Shown here in pieces: positions 1 to 8,802 of a DNA stretch of 64,000 bases. The stretch comes from Endocalyx cinctus (Eukaryota; Ascomycota; Sordariomycetes; Amphisphaeriales; Apiosporaceae): contig BCKC01000008.1 of assembly GCA_001600455.1 (NCBI GenBank), forward strand, positions 1 through 64,000. Direction: 5' to 3'. The translations under genes were made by a program, and so were the position numbers. Below the pieces are notes generated by a model. It did not search any database. It saw only the letters and a program-made list of their open reading frames with translations, and was not told the DNA's origin. How positions within the stretch are numbered: position 1 is the first letter of the stretch; each line of letters begins with the position of its first letter.

Positions 1-2739
1 CTCAACTATCAAATACACGACAAAGAACTCATGGCTATCATAGAAGCCCTGAAAAAGTGGAAACCATATCTCAGCGGTACCAAGTACCCAGTCAAGATAT
101 ACTCCGACCACAAGAACCTCACCTACTTTATGACACGACAAGAGTTAAATGGAAGACAGACCCGATGGGTAGAATTCCTGTCAGAATTTAACTTCAAGAT
201 CTATTACGTCAAAGGACGCGAGAACGCCCGCGCAGACATCCTTAGCAGAAGAGAAAACGTACAGCAAGAAATACCCAAGGAAAACAAGACTATCCTACGA
301 CGAGACCAAGACTACCTTACTATAGGAATCATGGAACAAGACGATGACTACGGAGACATCATACCGTTTTGGGAAATTATGATGGCAGATGCCTACGATC
401 AAGACCCAGAACACCCCGAGCGAACCATAGTGCCAGAAGGACACGCCTTCGCATGGACATACCGATACCACGCATACGCGCACCACTCAGACCAACGCGT
501 CAAGACAGAAATTCAGAAACGATACAGCATCAACAACATCGACCAATACATTCAAGAAGCAAGCGAGAACTGCAAGACATGCCACCCACCGAAGTCATAC
601 GACGAGATAATTCCTCAGAACATCTACGATGGATGGAAAAACCAAGGACGCGACGAGTCAGAACGACCCTACGTGCCAAAAACGCAAAGCTTCCGATTAG
701 CACGAGACTTTCACAACTTCCAGCACAAAGATGACCAAACTGTGGCCAAGGAGATCAACCAACGATTCAACCTTGCGGACACTAACAAGGAAGTAGAAAC
801 AGCCCGACTCGAATGCTACCAATGCAGCTACGACCACATACTGAACCAGCGGATAGCAGCCTCAGGACCTAAAAACAACAAATTCATCAACCATGCATGG
901 GACTGGATCGACCCGGTCATAGGAGGACAATGGTCAGAGAAACTCAGCAAATACTACCGCGACGTGGCCAACGAATTCAAAAAGAAACCACCAGACACTA
1001 AACTCTTAAACGAGCAAGGAACGTGGATACTCGAACAAAACGACAAAAGATACGTACCCGAGGACCTACGTCCCCGAATCATACGAGAATACCACAACAA
1101 CACCCTAGCCGGACATATAGGAATATTCCGCACCACCAAGAAGATTCAGGAACGATACTCATTCCCCGGAATAAACACGCTAGTCCAACAACACGCCCTA
1201 GAATGCCCTAAATGCCAAAACAAGAAAACCACATCAGAAATAAACGGCATATACCAGGTACCAAGCGTACCAGGAGCACCCGACATACTCTCCACCAAAT
1301 GGATAGAACTCCTACGCTGCACCATCTCAGGACCCGGAGAAACATGGCAAGAATACCCAGACCAACCCCCAGTCACTACCGATAGTAACGGCTGGTGGAG
1401 GACAGCGGCAAACAAAATTTACGTCGCCATGGAGGACAGAGAAAATTTCGCCCGATACATACACGAACACCCGTTCAACGGACATCAAGGAATCTTCAAA
1501 ACCTACGAAAGAATCAACAAAGACTTCGACTTTCCCCAGATGAGAAAAATTACGCAAGAAGTCATCAAGAATTGCGACATATGCAATAAAGCCAAAACCA
1601 ACAGGCACAAGCCATACGGACTACTCAAGCCAATACCATTGCCAGAACGAGCATGGGAATCAATCGCATGGGACTTCATCACGAAGCTACCACTATCAAA
1701 AGAACCACTGACGAACGTAAAATACGACAGTATTTGGGTAATTGTTGATAGACTTACAAAGTACGCATACTTCATCCCATATAAGGAATCCAGCGACGCT
1801 GCGGAACTAGCATACATGATGTACAAGCATGTAGTTAGCAAGCACGGAATTCCAAAGGAACTTATATCAGATCGAGATAAGCTATTTGTATCAAACTTCT
1901 TCACATCCCTCACAAAGCTACTAGGCACGAAACAGAAACTTTCAACAGCCTACCACCCACAAACAGACGGACAAACCGAGAGAATGAACCAAACGTTGGA
2001 ACAATACCTCCGTTGCTACCTCAACGAGCAACAGGACAATTGGGTAACACTCTTACCAATTGCGGAAATAGCTTACAACAGCTCAACCAACGAAAATATG
2101 AAGACCTCACCATTCGAAGCAAACTACGGATACCCGATGGACAATCAGAGACCCATCATCGAAGGAGCAAACGCTCAGAAAGCTATCACGGAAGTATCGA
2201 AGCTCACCAGCCTACAGCAAAGGCTAAGGAAAACACTCACATTTCTTCAAGAAAGAATGTCGAAATACGCAAACCGAAAGAGAGTTGCGGGACCAACTCT
2301 CCGGAGGGGAGACAAAGTTTACCTCTACGCAACAAACATCAAAACAAAACGACCAAGCAAGAAACTCGACTTTAAAAAGATTGGACCATTCAAAATCGAC
2401 GAAGTTATTTCGGAAGTCACCTATCGACTAAATCTACCAAAAACCATGCGTAACCACCCAGTAGTACATATCTCACTACTTGAACCAGCACCCAAAAACG
2501 CCAAACTGGAAGAACAAGTCGAAACCGAACCCAACGAACCAGAATACGAGGTCGAGAAAATACTAGAGCACAATCAGCAAACCAACGAATACCTAATCAA
2601 ATGGAAAGGATACCCACACAGCGAAAACACTTGGGAACCTAAGGATCATTTGAGGAACTCCCAGCAGCTGCTACAGCAGTACCATCGGAAGACCCCAGGC
2701 CAAACAAAGACCAATCAACGTCCGAAGGAATGCCAATAG
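1..2739 (+). CDS. gypsy Pol polyprotein, C-terminal part (RNase H, four HHCC modules, integrase, chromodomain)
   Basis: The frame is open from base 1, so the protein continues leftwards; residues are numbered from the Met at 31. The RNase H end is at about 1-75 (SDHKNL; the tail GRENARADILSR). Four HHCC zinc-binding modules follow: H147/H151-C181/C184, H228/H232-C262/C265, H355/H362-C392/C395 and H478/H485-C515/C518. The integrase core shows D548, D614 and E650 (D-x35-E, in the context YHPQTDGQTER). A C-terminal chromodomain lies at about 838-885 (YLIKWKGYP, NTWEP), which in this family directs integration to modified chromatin. A single HHCC module is the family norm; the first three here are extra and have a more divergent sequence. 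The product would reverse-transcribe and integrate the element. The call is firm; what the extra modules do is unknown. Confidence 0.95.
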   Translation, partial: LNYQIHDKELMAIIEALKKWKPYLSGTKYPVKIYSDHKNLTYFMTRQELNGRQTRWVEFLSEFNFKIYYVKGRENARADILSRRENVQQEIPKENKTILRRDQDYLTIGIMEQDDDYGDIIPFWEIMMADAYDQDPEHPERTIVPEGHAFAWTYRYHAYAHHSDQRVKTEIQKRYSINNIDQYIQEASENCKTCHPPKSYDEIIPQNIYDGWKNQGRDESERPYVPKTQSFRLARDFHNFQHKDDQTVAKEINQRFNLADTNKEVETARLECYQCSYDHILNQRIAASGPKNNKFINHAWDWIDPVIGGQWSEKLSKYYRDVANEFKKKPPDTKLLNEQGTWILEQNDKRYVPEDLRPRIIREYHNNTLAGHIGIFRTTKKIQERYSFPGINTLVQQHALECPKCQNKKTTSEINGIYQVPSVPGAPDILSTKWIELLRCTISGPGETWQEYPDQPPVTTDSNGWWRTAANKIYVAMEDRENFARYIHEHPFNGHQGIFKTYERINKDFDFPQMRKITQEVIKNCDICNKAKTNRHKPYGLLKPIPLPERAWESIAWDFITKLPLSKEPLTNVKYDSIWVIVDRLTKYAYFIPYKESSDAAELAYMMYKHVVSKHGIPKELISDRDKLFVSNFFTSLTKLLGTKQKLSTAYHPQTDGQTERMNQTLEQYLRCYLNEQQDNWVTLLPIAEIAYNSSTNENMKTSPFEANYGYPMDNQRPIIEGANAQKAITEVSKLTSLQQRLRKTLTFLQERMSKYANRKRVAGPTLRRGDKVYLYATNIKTKRPSKKLDFKKIGPFKIDEVISEVTYRLNLPKTMRNHPVVHISLLEPAPKNAKLEEQVETEPNEPEYEVEKILEHNQQTNEYLIKWKGYPHSENTWEPKDHLRNSQQLLQQYHRKTPGQTKTNQRPKECQ

Positions 2740-3226
2740 TACTCAACTCCTGAGTAATAGCACCCTCGTGGGCATTAAGGGCCGGAAGGACGTTGTCTTC
2801 CTTGTCCAACTCTATCATACCACGCTGAAATAACTCAGCACCACGATCTTTCACCTTCGCGCGAATCTTACGAATCCGCGACAAGCGCCCAGCGGCGGTC
2901 GCCAGCTGAGACTGGAGCTCCGCCAGCTGCTCGTGAAGGGCGAGAAGGTTGCTACTAGCCTCCTCCTCCTCCGAGTCCAGTTTTTTTTGCTGCTCCAACA
3001 CCCTCGTCAGGGAAGAAGCGACCAAGAAACCATCACAAGACCGACCCCGCCGGATGCACGTCTGACAACGAGATGACTTATCGGCAATACGACAGGAAGA
3101 ACTCAGATTGTTCTTGAAGCAATAGGTGCAGGGCATATCGGCGGAGCAACCATTCAGGGAAGCATACGAAGAAAGAGCGGAACGTTCGCTGTGACTACGA
3201 GACCGTTTGGAAACTCGGTTCGACAT
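2639..3226 (-). CDS. antisense ORF in the retrotransposon: Zn2Cys6-like cluster plus coiled coil
   Basis: This frame runs opposite to pol, overlaps its last 100 bp and fills the region before the polypurine tract. From the ATG at 3226 it is 195 aa; an in-frame start further upstream (3301) would add 25 residues. Residues 33-64 form C-x2-C-x8-C-x8-C-x2-C-x6-C (CTYC, CQTC, RRGRSC), close to the fungal Zn2Cys6 DNA-binding pattern but with 8 rather than 6 residues in the first loop. A basic Ser/Arg-rich stretch precedes it. A long charged or leucine-rich helix (about 80-135) looks like a coiled coil, as in Gal4-type dimerisation regions. I do not recognise a named family. An antisense DNA-binding regulator of the element is an inference; a chance antisense frame is the alternative, made less likely by the ordered cysteines. 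Confidence 0.6.
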   Translation of the reverse strand: MSNRVSKRSRSHSERSALSSYASLNGCSADMPCTYCFKNNLSSSCRIADKSSRCQTCIRRGRSCDGFLVASSLTRVLEQQKKLDSEEEEASSNLLALHEQLAELQSQLATAAGRLSRIRKIRAKVKDRGAELFQRGMIELDKEDNVLPALNAHEGAITQELSTIGIPSDVDWSLFGLGSSDGTAVAAAGSSSNDP

Positions 3227-3327
3227 TATGTCAGCATCACGAATAATTAAAGAAGAAAGAAGGAAATCATAAAAGGAACCCAGTGCAAGGGACACACTCA
3301 CTATTTATCTTTGAGGACAAAGATCCT

Positions 3328-3343
3328 GGAAGGAGGGGTATGA
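3328..3343 (+). other. polypurine tract of the retrotransposon
   Basis: A purine-rich run (GGAAGGAGGGG then TATGA) lies directly before the TG of the LTR, the position expected for the plus-strand primer in Ty3/gypsy reverse transcription. Confidence 0.75.
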
Positions 3344-3786
3344 TGTTACGTACCAACAAACGAAAAGCCAGGAAAGCAGGCCAGGGAAAAGAAGGCCAGT
3401 TAGTAAACCTAATCGGCGGGACCCAACGGAAGAACCACGGGCCGAAGATCACGTGACCAGCATCACTATGCCAAGAATGAGAATCACGGTCGAAGTCGTG
3501 ACTGTCACCAACGACACCGTGAACGTCACGAAGGGCAAGGCGACCCAACAAGTTGGTAGAAGGAATGAATGGATATATAAGGATGGACATTTCCTATGTA
3601 AATAGTCAGTCATTACTTCTACAGTTATCAATCTAAGTACAACCCTTAAACAAGGTTGATTGAAGTCACAAGTAAATCTTCACACGTTTACCAATACCAT
3701 ACTGCTTATTAGTTTTTCACTTACTTACTTTAAGAACACCAACCCCATTGGCCCATATTACCAGTTAGGTAGTACGGATCGTGACA
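3344..3786 (+). repeat. 3' LTR of the gypsy element (443 bp)
   Basis: The repeat begins TGTTACG and ends GTGACA (TG...CA). Its right half reappears inverted in the solo LTR at 4213-4631, which confirms the limits. A TATATAA box lies at 3574-3580. The U3 half holds repeated GTGAC/GTCACG-like words (about 3445-3535) that are absent from the other copy. The next bases, TACCT, should be one half of the target-site duplication; the other half is outside the window. Confidence 0.9.
3574..3580 (+). promoter_or_regulatory. TATA box of the LTR promoter
   Basis: TATATAA within a segment conserved in both LTR copies (inverted counterpart near 4417-4427). It lies between the variable U3 half and the conserved right half, where an LTR core promoter is expected. 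Confidence 0.6.
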
Positions 3787-4212
3787 TACCTATACCAATT
3801 CGAAACCTAATCTTATCCATATTATATATATTATTAGCAGTAATATTATTAAAAATAATAATATCGTATAGTTTACAGAAATATTCGTTAATATTTTTAA
3901 TATTTTTAGCTGCGTTTTTATTCGTATTAAGGATTTTCTAAAGTATTTTGTGATAATTATAACGTTTTACGAATCGATTTAGCCAATTAAAGCCAACAAT
4001 AGGTACTTCTAATCGGTTAATTAGAGTATATCGTACGTATAATAAATAATTAACTATATCTTAAATAAAGCTAACTTATATAATTAAATTAATATAATTA
4101 AACTTATTAATATATTTATAAATTACCTTCTTATCAATATAAAAAAGCTTAATTATTAATAATTAGGTGCCGATTTTTAAATTATAACCCTCTATTCGAC
4201 TCCGGAACTTAG
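3787..4212. other. AT-rich spacer between the two LTRs
   Basis: About 425 bp very rich in A and T, with many TA steps and no credible gene. It looks like sequence degraded by C-to-T mutation (RIP-like), or simply AT-rich intergenic DNA into which both elements inserted. It forms the loop between the inverted LTR arms. Confidence 0.6.
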
Positions 4213-4631
4213 TGTCACGATCCGTACTACCTGACTGGTAATATGGGCCAATGGGGTTGGTGTTCTTAAAGTAAGTAAGTGAAAAACTAATAAGCAGTAT
4301 GGTATTGGTAAACGTGTGAAGATTTACTTGTGACTTCAATCAACCTTGTTTAAGGGTTGTACTTAGATTGATAACTGTAGAAGTAATGACTGACTATTTA
4401 CATAGGAAATGTCCATCCTTATATATCCATTCATTCCTTCTACCAACTTGCTGGCTCCGTGTTGCTCCTGGAGCAGTTCGTAGCTCTCCTTCTTGCTCCC
4501 GTAGCAGTCTGTAGCAGTCACGTGATTTTCGGTCCGTTGTTGTTCCGTGGAGCTCCACTGATTAGGCTTACTGTCTGGCCTTCTTCTTTTCTGGCCTACT
4601 TTCCTGGCCTCTTGTTTGTTGGTTCGTAACA
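4213..4631 (-). repeat. solo LTR, inverted, flanked by the target-site duplication CTTAG
   Basis: The reverse complement runs from TGTTACGAACC to GTGACA, 419 bp, matching the 3' LTR at both ends and through its right half. It is bounded by CTTAG at 4208-4212 and again at 4632-4636, a perfect 5-bp duplication typical of Ty3/gypsy integration. No internal domain is attached, so it probably arose by LTR-LTR recombination. The middle of U3 differs from the other LTR: here it holds GCTAC/GAGC-type repeats. Confidence 0.9.
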
Positions 4632-6198
4632 CTTAGTACGAGGTACTCTAAATTCTTTAACAACACTACTTACACTATATTCAGGATATTATTAAATATA
4701 ATTAGTAACTATTCGTACGCGTTCCTCGATTTTTTCTGATTTTTTTAATACCATTTTCGATAATATTATTAATTCGTGATAATTTTTGGTGTTTTTTTTG
4801 CTAAATAGTGTCACGGCATGGCACAGTGCATGGTGGTATACATACTTTGAATGGGACTGTACTCCAGGTGGGGCCAGCTGAAGGTTGGTGGCACCTGCCA
4901 CACAATGGTATTTGTACTTTTTTAGAATACCTTAGTTACTTAGTACTTTCCTTTCTTCTTCAACTTTAGGATCTTCGATAAATATACCGATTACCTTAAG
5001 CATTGCCTTGATAGATCGTATGTGCCATCACAAATAGGTAATATTGCTAAATAAGTAGTAAGCACCACTTATTAGTGGTAAGCTCAAGCAAATTCCTAAT
5101 AAGTGGGGCGTAGCACGGGTAATTATACAAAGAAAGAAAGAGTCGACTATAAACAAACTTGTTTCAGCTGAAACAATACCAATTCCTGTTGGCTTTCTAA
5201 ATGCACGTAAGATATCGAATATCAAATTCTCAACGGCTACGCGACATGCCGAATGTGTTAAAATCAAATTCCTTTTTTCCCAATTTTCTCGAGCACTACC
5301 AATTTGTACATCCGTAGATTCCGGTAAAAACAAATGCAGGTGAATATTTTATGATAAATAGATAAAGAAGCAATCCTGATGACTGAAAAGATAATAAACA
5401 TATATTTTTTTTTCTTCTTTGCTATTTGTGTTGACTGACGGGACGCAAACACGCCGGTAAATCACATAATTTGGCTTTGCTGATATGTGTTTTCTGATTT
5501 CTTTCCCGATCCCGACCCCGAGACCGGAGTGACGGAGATCTTGCCCGCACATCACATCTTTCCTACCAAAATATATATTTACTTACTTGTTGTTCCGTCG
5601 AAGAGAGCGTGCGGCGTGGCAAGGTATATAATATATGAGTAGACCGATGACCTTGTAAAAAAATTTACAATCAAATCAACCCAGCAGGTATTATGAAGTA
5701 TGTAAGCAATACATAAAAAAAGACCCCGAGGAAGTGGATTTCATTCTCCGATAAAAATCAGAGCTTTGGTTCTCGGTGTCTGTACTTCTTATTGGAGGAT
5801 AGTGAGGTAGAGAGGCCGCGGAGATAGATAGCTGTACTCTGAGCTGCCTAAGCTCAATCTTATACAATCACGAGTTCTGAAATTTTATTCTTATTCCCGC
5901 TGAAATAAATCAAATGAATTGAGGAGACAGAAGATACGATATTTACATCATTGTATAGCTTCTCCGTGGATTGCGAGATTCGTCCGTGGTTAATATCTAT
6001 AAATAAAACTTTACAACCCCTAATTAATAATCATCGCATATAAAAAGCGTTAGGAAAAGAATATTAAGTAGATCCTTTTTTGCGCGGTTTTGTTTAACAT
6101 CCGGACATTTAAATCTCGGTCAGAAAAGATAACAAAAGACACATTTACCTAGTCTATATTATCACTTTACTCGTGAGAGAAAATAAAATAAAATAAAA
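4632..6198. other. gene-free AT-rich stretch
   Basis: No recognisable gene. Short frames on the minus strand (for example 5028-5333) match nothing I know and are AT-rich. The last few hundred bases before 6199 are the likely promoter and 5' UTR of the DUF1348 gene. Confidence 0.5.
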
Positions 6199-6773
6199 AT
6201 GGCAGAGGGAAACACGGAAGGCAGACCGCCGTACCCGCCATTCTCGGCCGAGACGGCGCAGATCAAAGTGAAAGCGGCTCAAGACGCCTGGAACACCAAG
6301 TACGTCATTTCATTTCTAGATTTTGACTTCACCCAGGAAGAACAAACCCGATTTCTTTCTTTGAAAAAAAAAAAAAACGGTTTTTAACATAAACCTACAG
6401 AAACCCGCAAAAAGTGAAAATGGCGTACACGCCGGACTCGATCTGGCGGAACCGGGACCTCTTCCTAACGGGACGGGACGCGATCGAGGCGATGCTGACG
6501 GCGAAATGGGAGCGGGAGCGCGGGTACCGCCTGCGGAAAGAGCTGTTCGCGTTCGAGGGCAACCGGATCGCCGTGCAGTTCTGGTACGAGTGGCACGACG
6601 CCGAGGGGAGGTGGTGGCGCACGTACGGGCTCGAGGACTGGACGTTCGCGGACGACGGGCTCATGAGGAAGAGGATGATGAGCGGGAACGACGTGAGGAT
6701 CGAGGAAGGGGAGAGGTGGTTTAGGGACGGGGTGGATGTTAACGAGGTGGATATTTCGGAGAGGCATTGGTGA
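6199..6773 (+). CDS. DUF1348 family protein (NTF2/SnoaL-like fold)
   Basis: Two exons, 6199-6299 and 6401-6773, joined across a 101-bp intron (GTACGT...CTACAG), give 157 aa, the usual length of the family. Signatures are AWNTKNPQKVKMAYT, SIWRNR, FLTGRDAI, LFAFEGNRIAVQF and YEWHDAEGRWW, and YGLEDW. These fit the small cone-shaped NTF2-like proteins of Pfam DUF1348, widespread in bacteria and fungi and without a settled enzymatic role. The exon junction restores the invariant AWNT-K-NP region, which supports the splice. The second exon is clearly more GC-rich than the flanking DNA. The start is the first ATG of the frame, preceded by an A-rich leader. Function is not inferred beyond the fold. 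Confidence 0.9.
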
Positions 6774-8802
6774 TGGGGAAGAAAAAAAAAAAAGGGGGGG
6801 GGGGGGGGGGGATGCTCTATAGTGCGGCAGAGCTAAGAAAAGGAAAGGGCGACGTGACGGAGATATTGTGAGAAAACAAGTATTTATCTTTATTTCCTAA
6901 TCTCTATGTAAGGGAATAAATATACTTATACCCTCCAAACTACCAAAAGAGTGAATTCTTCCTAAGGACTTCAACCCCCCTCCCATCCTCAGTCTTACGA
7001 TTTGGCTCGAGTTGATTAAAATTACGTATATCGTTAGATGACACCATCACCGTAACCTTAGACGAAACATTCTTTCTTCTATCCTCCCATTCTCACAAGA
7101 CAATCAAATCTCGAGACTGCATGCTCTCACCGAGGGACTGGATTAGACCGGAGTTAAAAGAGGCATACCACTCCTCGGTACTCGGCAGTACTTAATTAGC
7201 CAACCGTTCTAGACTCTCAAAGATGCAGATTTTTCCTAAGGGTAAATTCTCCTTAGCATTTCGTCTTATACCCAGCCAGGAAATACTTGATTGAGCTAAG
7301 AGAAGCCAAAATAGGTAAACAAATTTTCTATCTGTACCGTACATGCCGTTTTTCTTAACCCCCCTTAAACTTTTTTTTTTGGAGTTTGTTCCGTTTCGTA
7401 GTCTTACCGTGGTCTCGGGATCATTGAACCGGTACGCCCGGACAGATTTCGGTCTGGGCCTAACCTAGTCTTAAAAATACCAACAACGATTGGATTTACC
7501 AAGGCTTCCCGGGCAGGGTGACCACCCCCGATTTGCTAATACTTTATGAGAAAGTTGAATATCTACACACCCACATGCATGTATACGTGAACAAAAGAAG
7601 ATTTAGATTTTACTCTTGGCATTTAATCATAGATGAATTAAGGATCTTATGATCCTCTCCCCTCTCTTCCGGATCATGGATGAGTCTATATGGCAATAGG
7701 ATATGAATCAGCCAAGTATTCGGAATACTTCGTGGCTATTCAAGCGAAGGGTGATGATGTATTTGAAAAGAACTAGAACATGACGACTTTCTACATATTA
7801 CCCAAGTGTACTGTCATCCACCCTCCTTTCTGCGAACCAAAAGAGCTTTATACATATAGCTACAACCCTTCTCTCGTTCCTATTTCAAATGCTCTAGGTA
7901 TGACGTTGAAGATTATAAAAAATGAATGGTCTTAAAGCTCTTCCGGTTCACCGGGTCCAATCATACTACGTTATCTGGCCCGGTTCCTGCGTTCAACTTG
8001 GTCATAGTTGGGAAATATTGTACAGTATCCAACTAATGAATGGGATAAATAGCTATAAAAAAAAAGATTAAGTGTGTCAAAGTCTTTGTAGTATCAACTA
8101 GTAGAATTAAGTAAATGTATAAGCAACTTTGGCGGGTGAAATTCTTGAGTTGGAGAGAGAGGAATATTATTGAGGGAAAAAAAAGCAGAAGGTATCAGTA
8201 TCATACAGTAACAACCCGACCGCTCTGCATTGCATTGCATTACATGACATGTGCATCTCGTCTACTTCTGCCTCCGCTTCTGCATGTGCTTGTGCTTCTT
8301 GCATACGTCGTCGCCTCGTCCCTGCGCAGGAGAAAGGGTTCGAACTATACCTCTATTCCCGCTCTTGGCATTTTTGAGTTCTTGAACACGCGGACATACA
8401 TCCATCCACACAACCCTTATAAGTATATTTATTATTAGAAATAGTCTATATCGATCTTGTACAAGAAACCAAGAAACGTGACGATGATCTGACCTGATTC
8501 TCTGCCTTACCCACCTCTTTGTACTTGAAGTTAAGAGTTTGCCAACCACCGACAGAGATAAAAGATCAAAGCTCTTGCTAACGTTCGACTCGAGCGCCAC
8601 GTTCACGTTTATTTGATTTTCTTTATTATCATCATCGATGTCTGATCTCTTAACGGTTTCCTCCCTCTCCTTTTCCTTTCTCTTGTTTTCAAATGTTTTT
8701 GCTCTTTCACTCTTAGTCTTGTAGCGAAAGAACCTATCTTCCTAGCAAAATACTTCCTTACCAGTAAATAATAATACCACAGAACGCGGGATAGCCATCG
8801 CC
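6774..8802. other. intergenic, no gene seen
   Basis: About 2 kb without a supported gene. The frame at 8115-8438 is low in coding character. The part upstream of 8803 is pyrimidine-rich, as is common in fungal promoters or 5' UTRs. Confidence 0.5.
6782..6811 (+). repeat. homopolymer block A12 followed by G18
   Basis: Twelve A then eighteen G immediately downstream of the DUF1348 stop codon, presumably in its 3' UTR. The G run could form a G-quadruplex; its exact length may also be a sequencing artefact. Confidence 0.9.

Larger units (their letters stand above)
1..3786 (+). mobile_element. 3' portion of a Ty3/gypsy chromovirus LTR retrotransposon
   Basis: The left edge of the window cuts into a Metaviridae-type element. 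Visible in order are the end of RNase H, integrase zinc modules, the DDE integrase core and a chromodomain in one open frame ending at 2739. A roughly 600-bp untranslated region with an antisense ORF follows, then a purine-rich tract and an LTR from TGTTACG (3344) to GTGACA (3786). The frame has no stop or frameshift over 2.7 kb and no obvious C-to-T decay, so the copy looks young. The 5' LTR, gag, protease and most of the reverse transcriptase lie outside the window, so LTR identity and the 5' target-site duplication cannot be assessed. Confidence 0.95.

Noticed and set aside
3660..3941. Hydrophobic 93-aa frame on the plus strand
   Set aside because: It begins inside the LTR and runs into the AT-rich spacer; the composition is that of AT-rich DNA (Ile/Leu/Tyr), with no conserved motif.
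5028..5333. 101-aa minus-strand frame
   Set aside because: Located in AT-rich gene-free DNA, no recognisable family, no supporting splice or promoter context.
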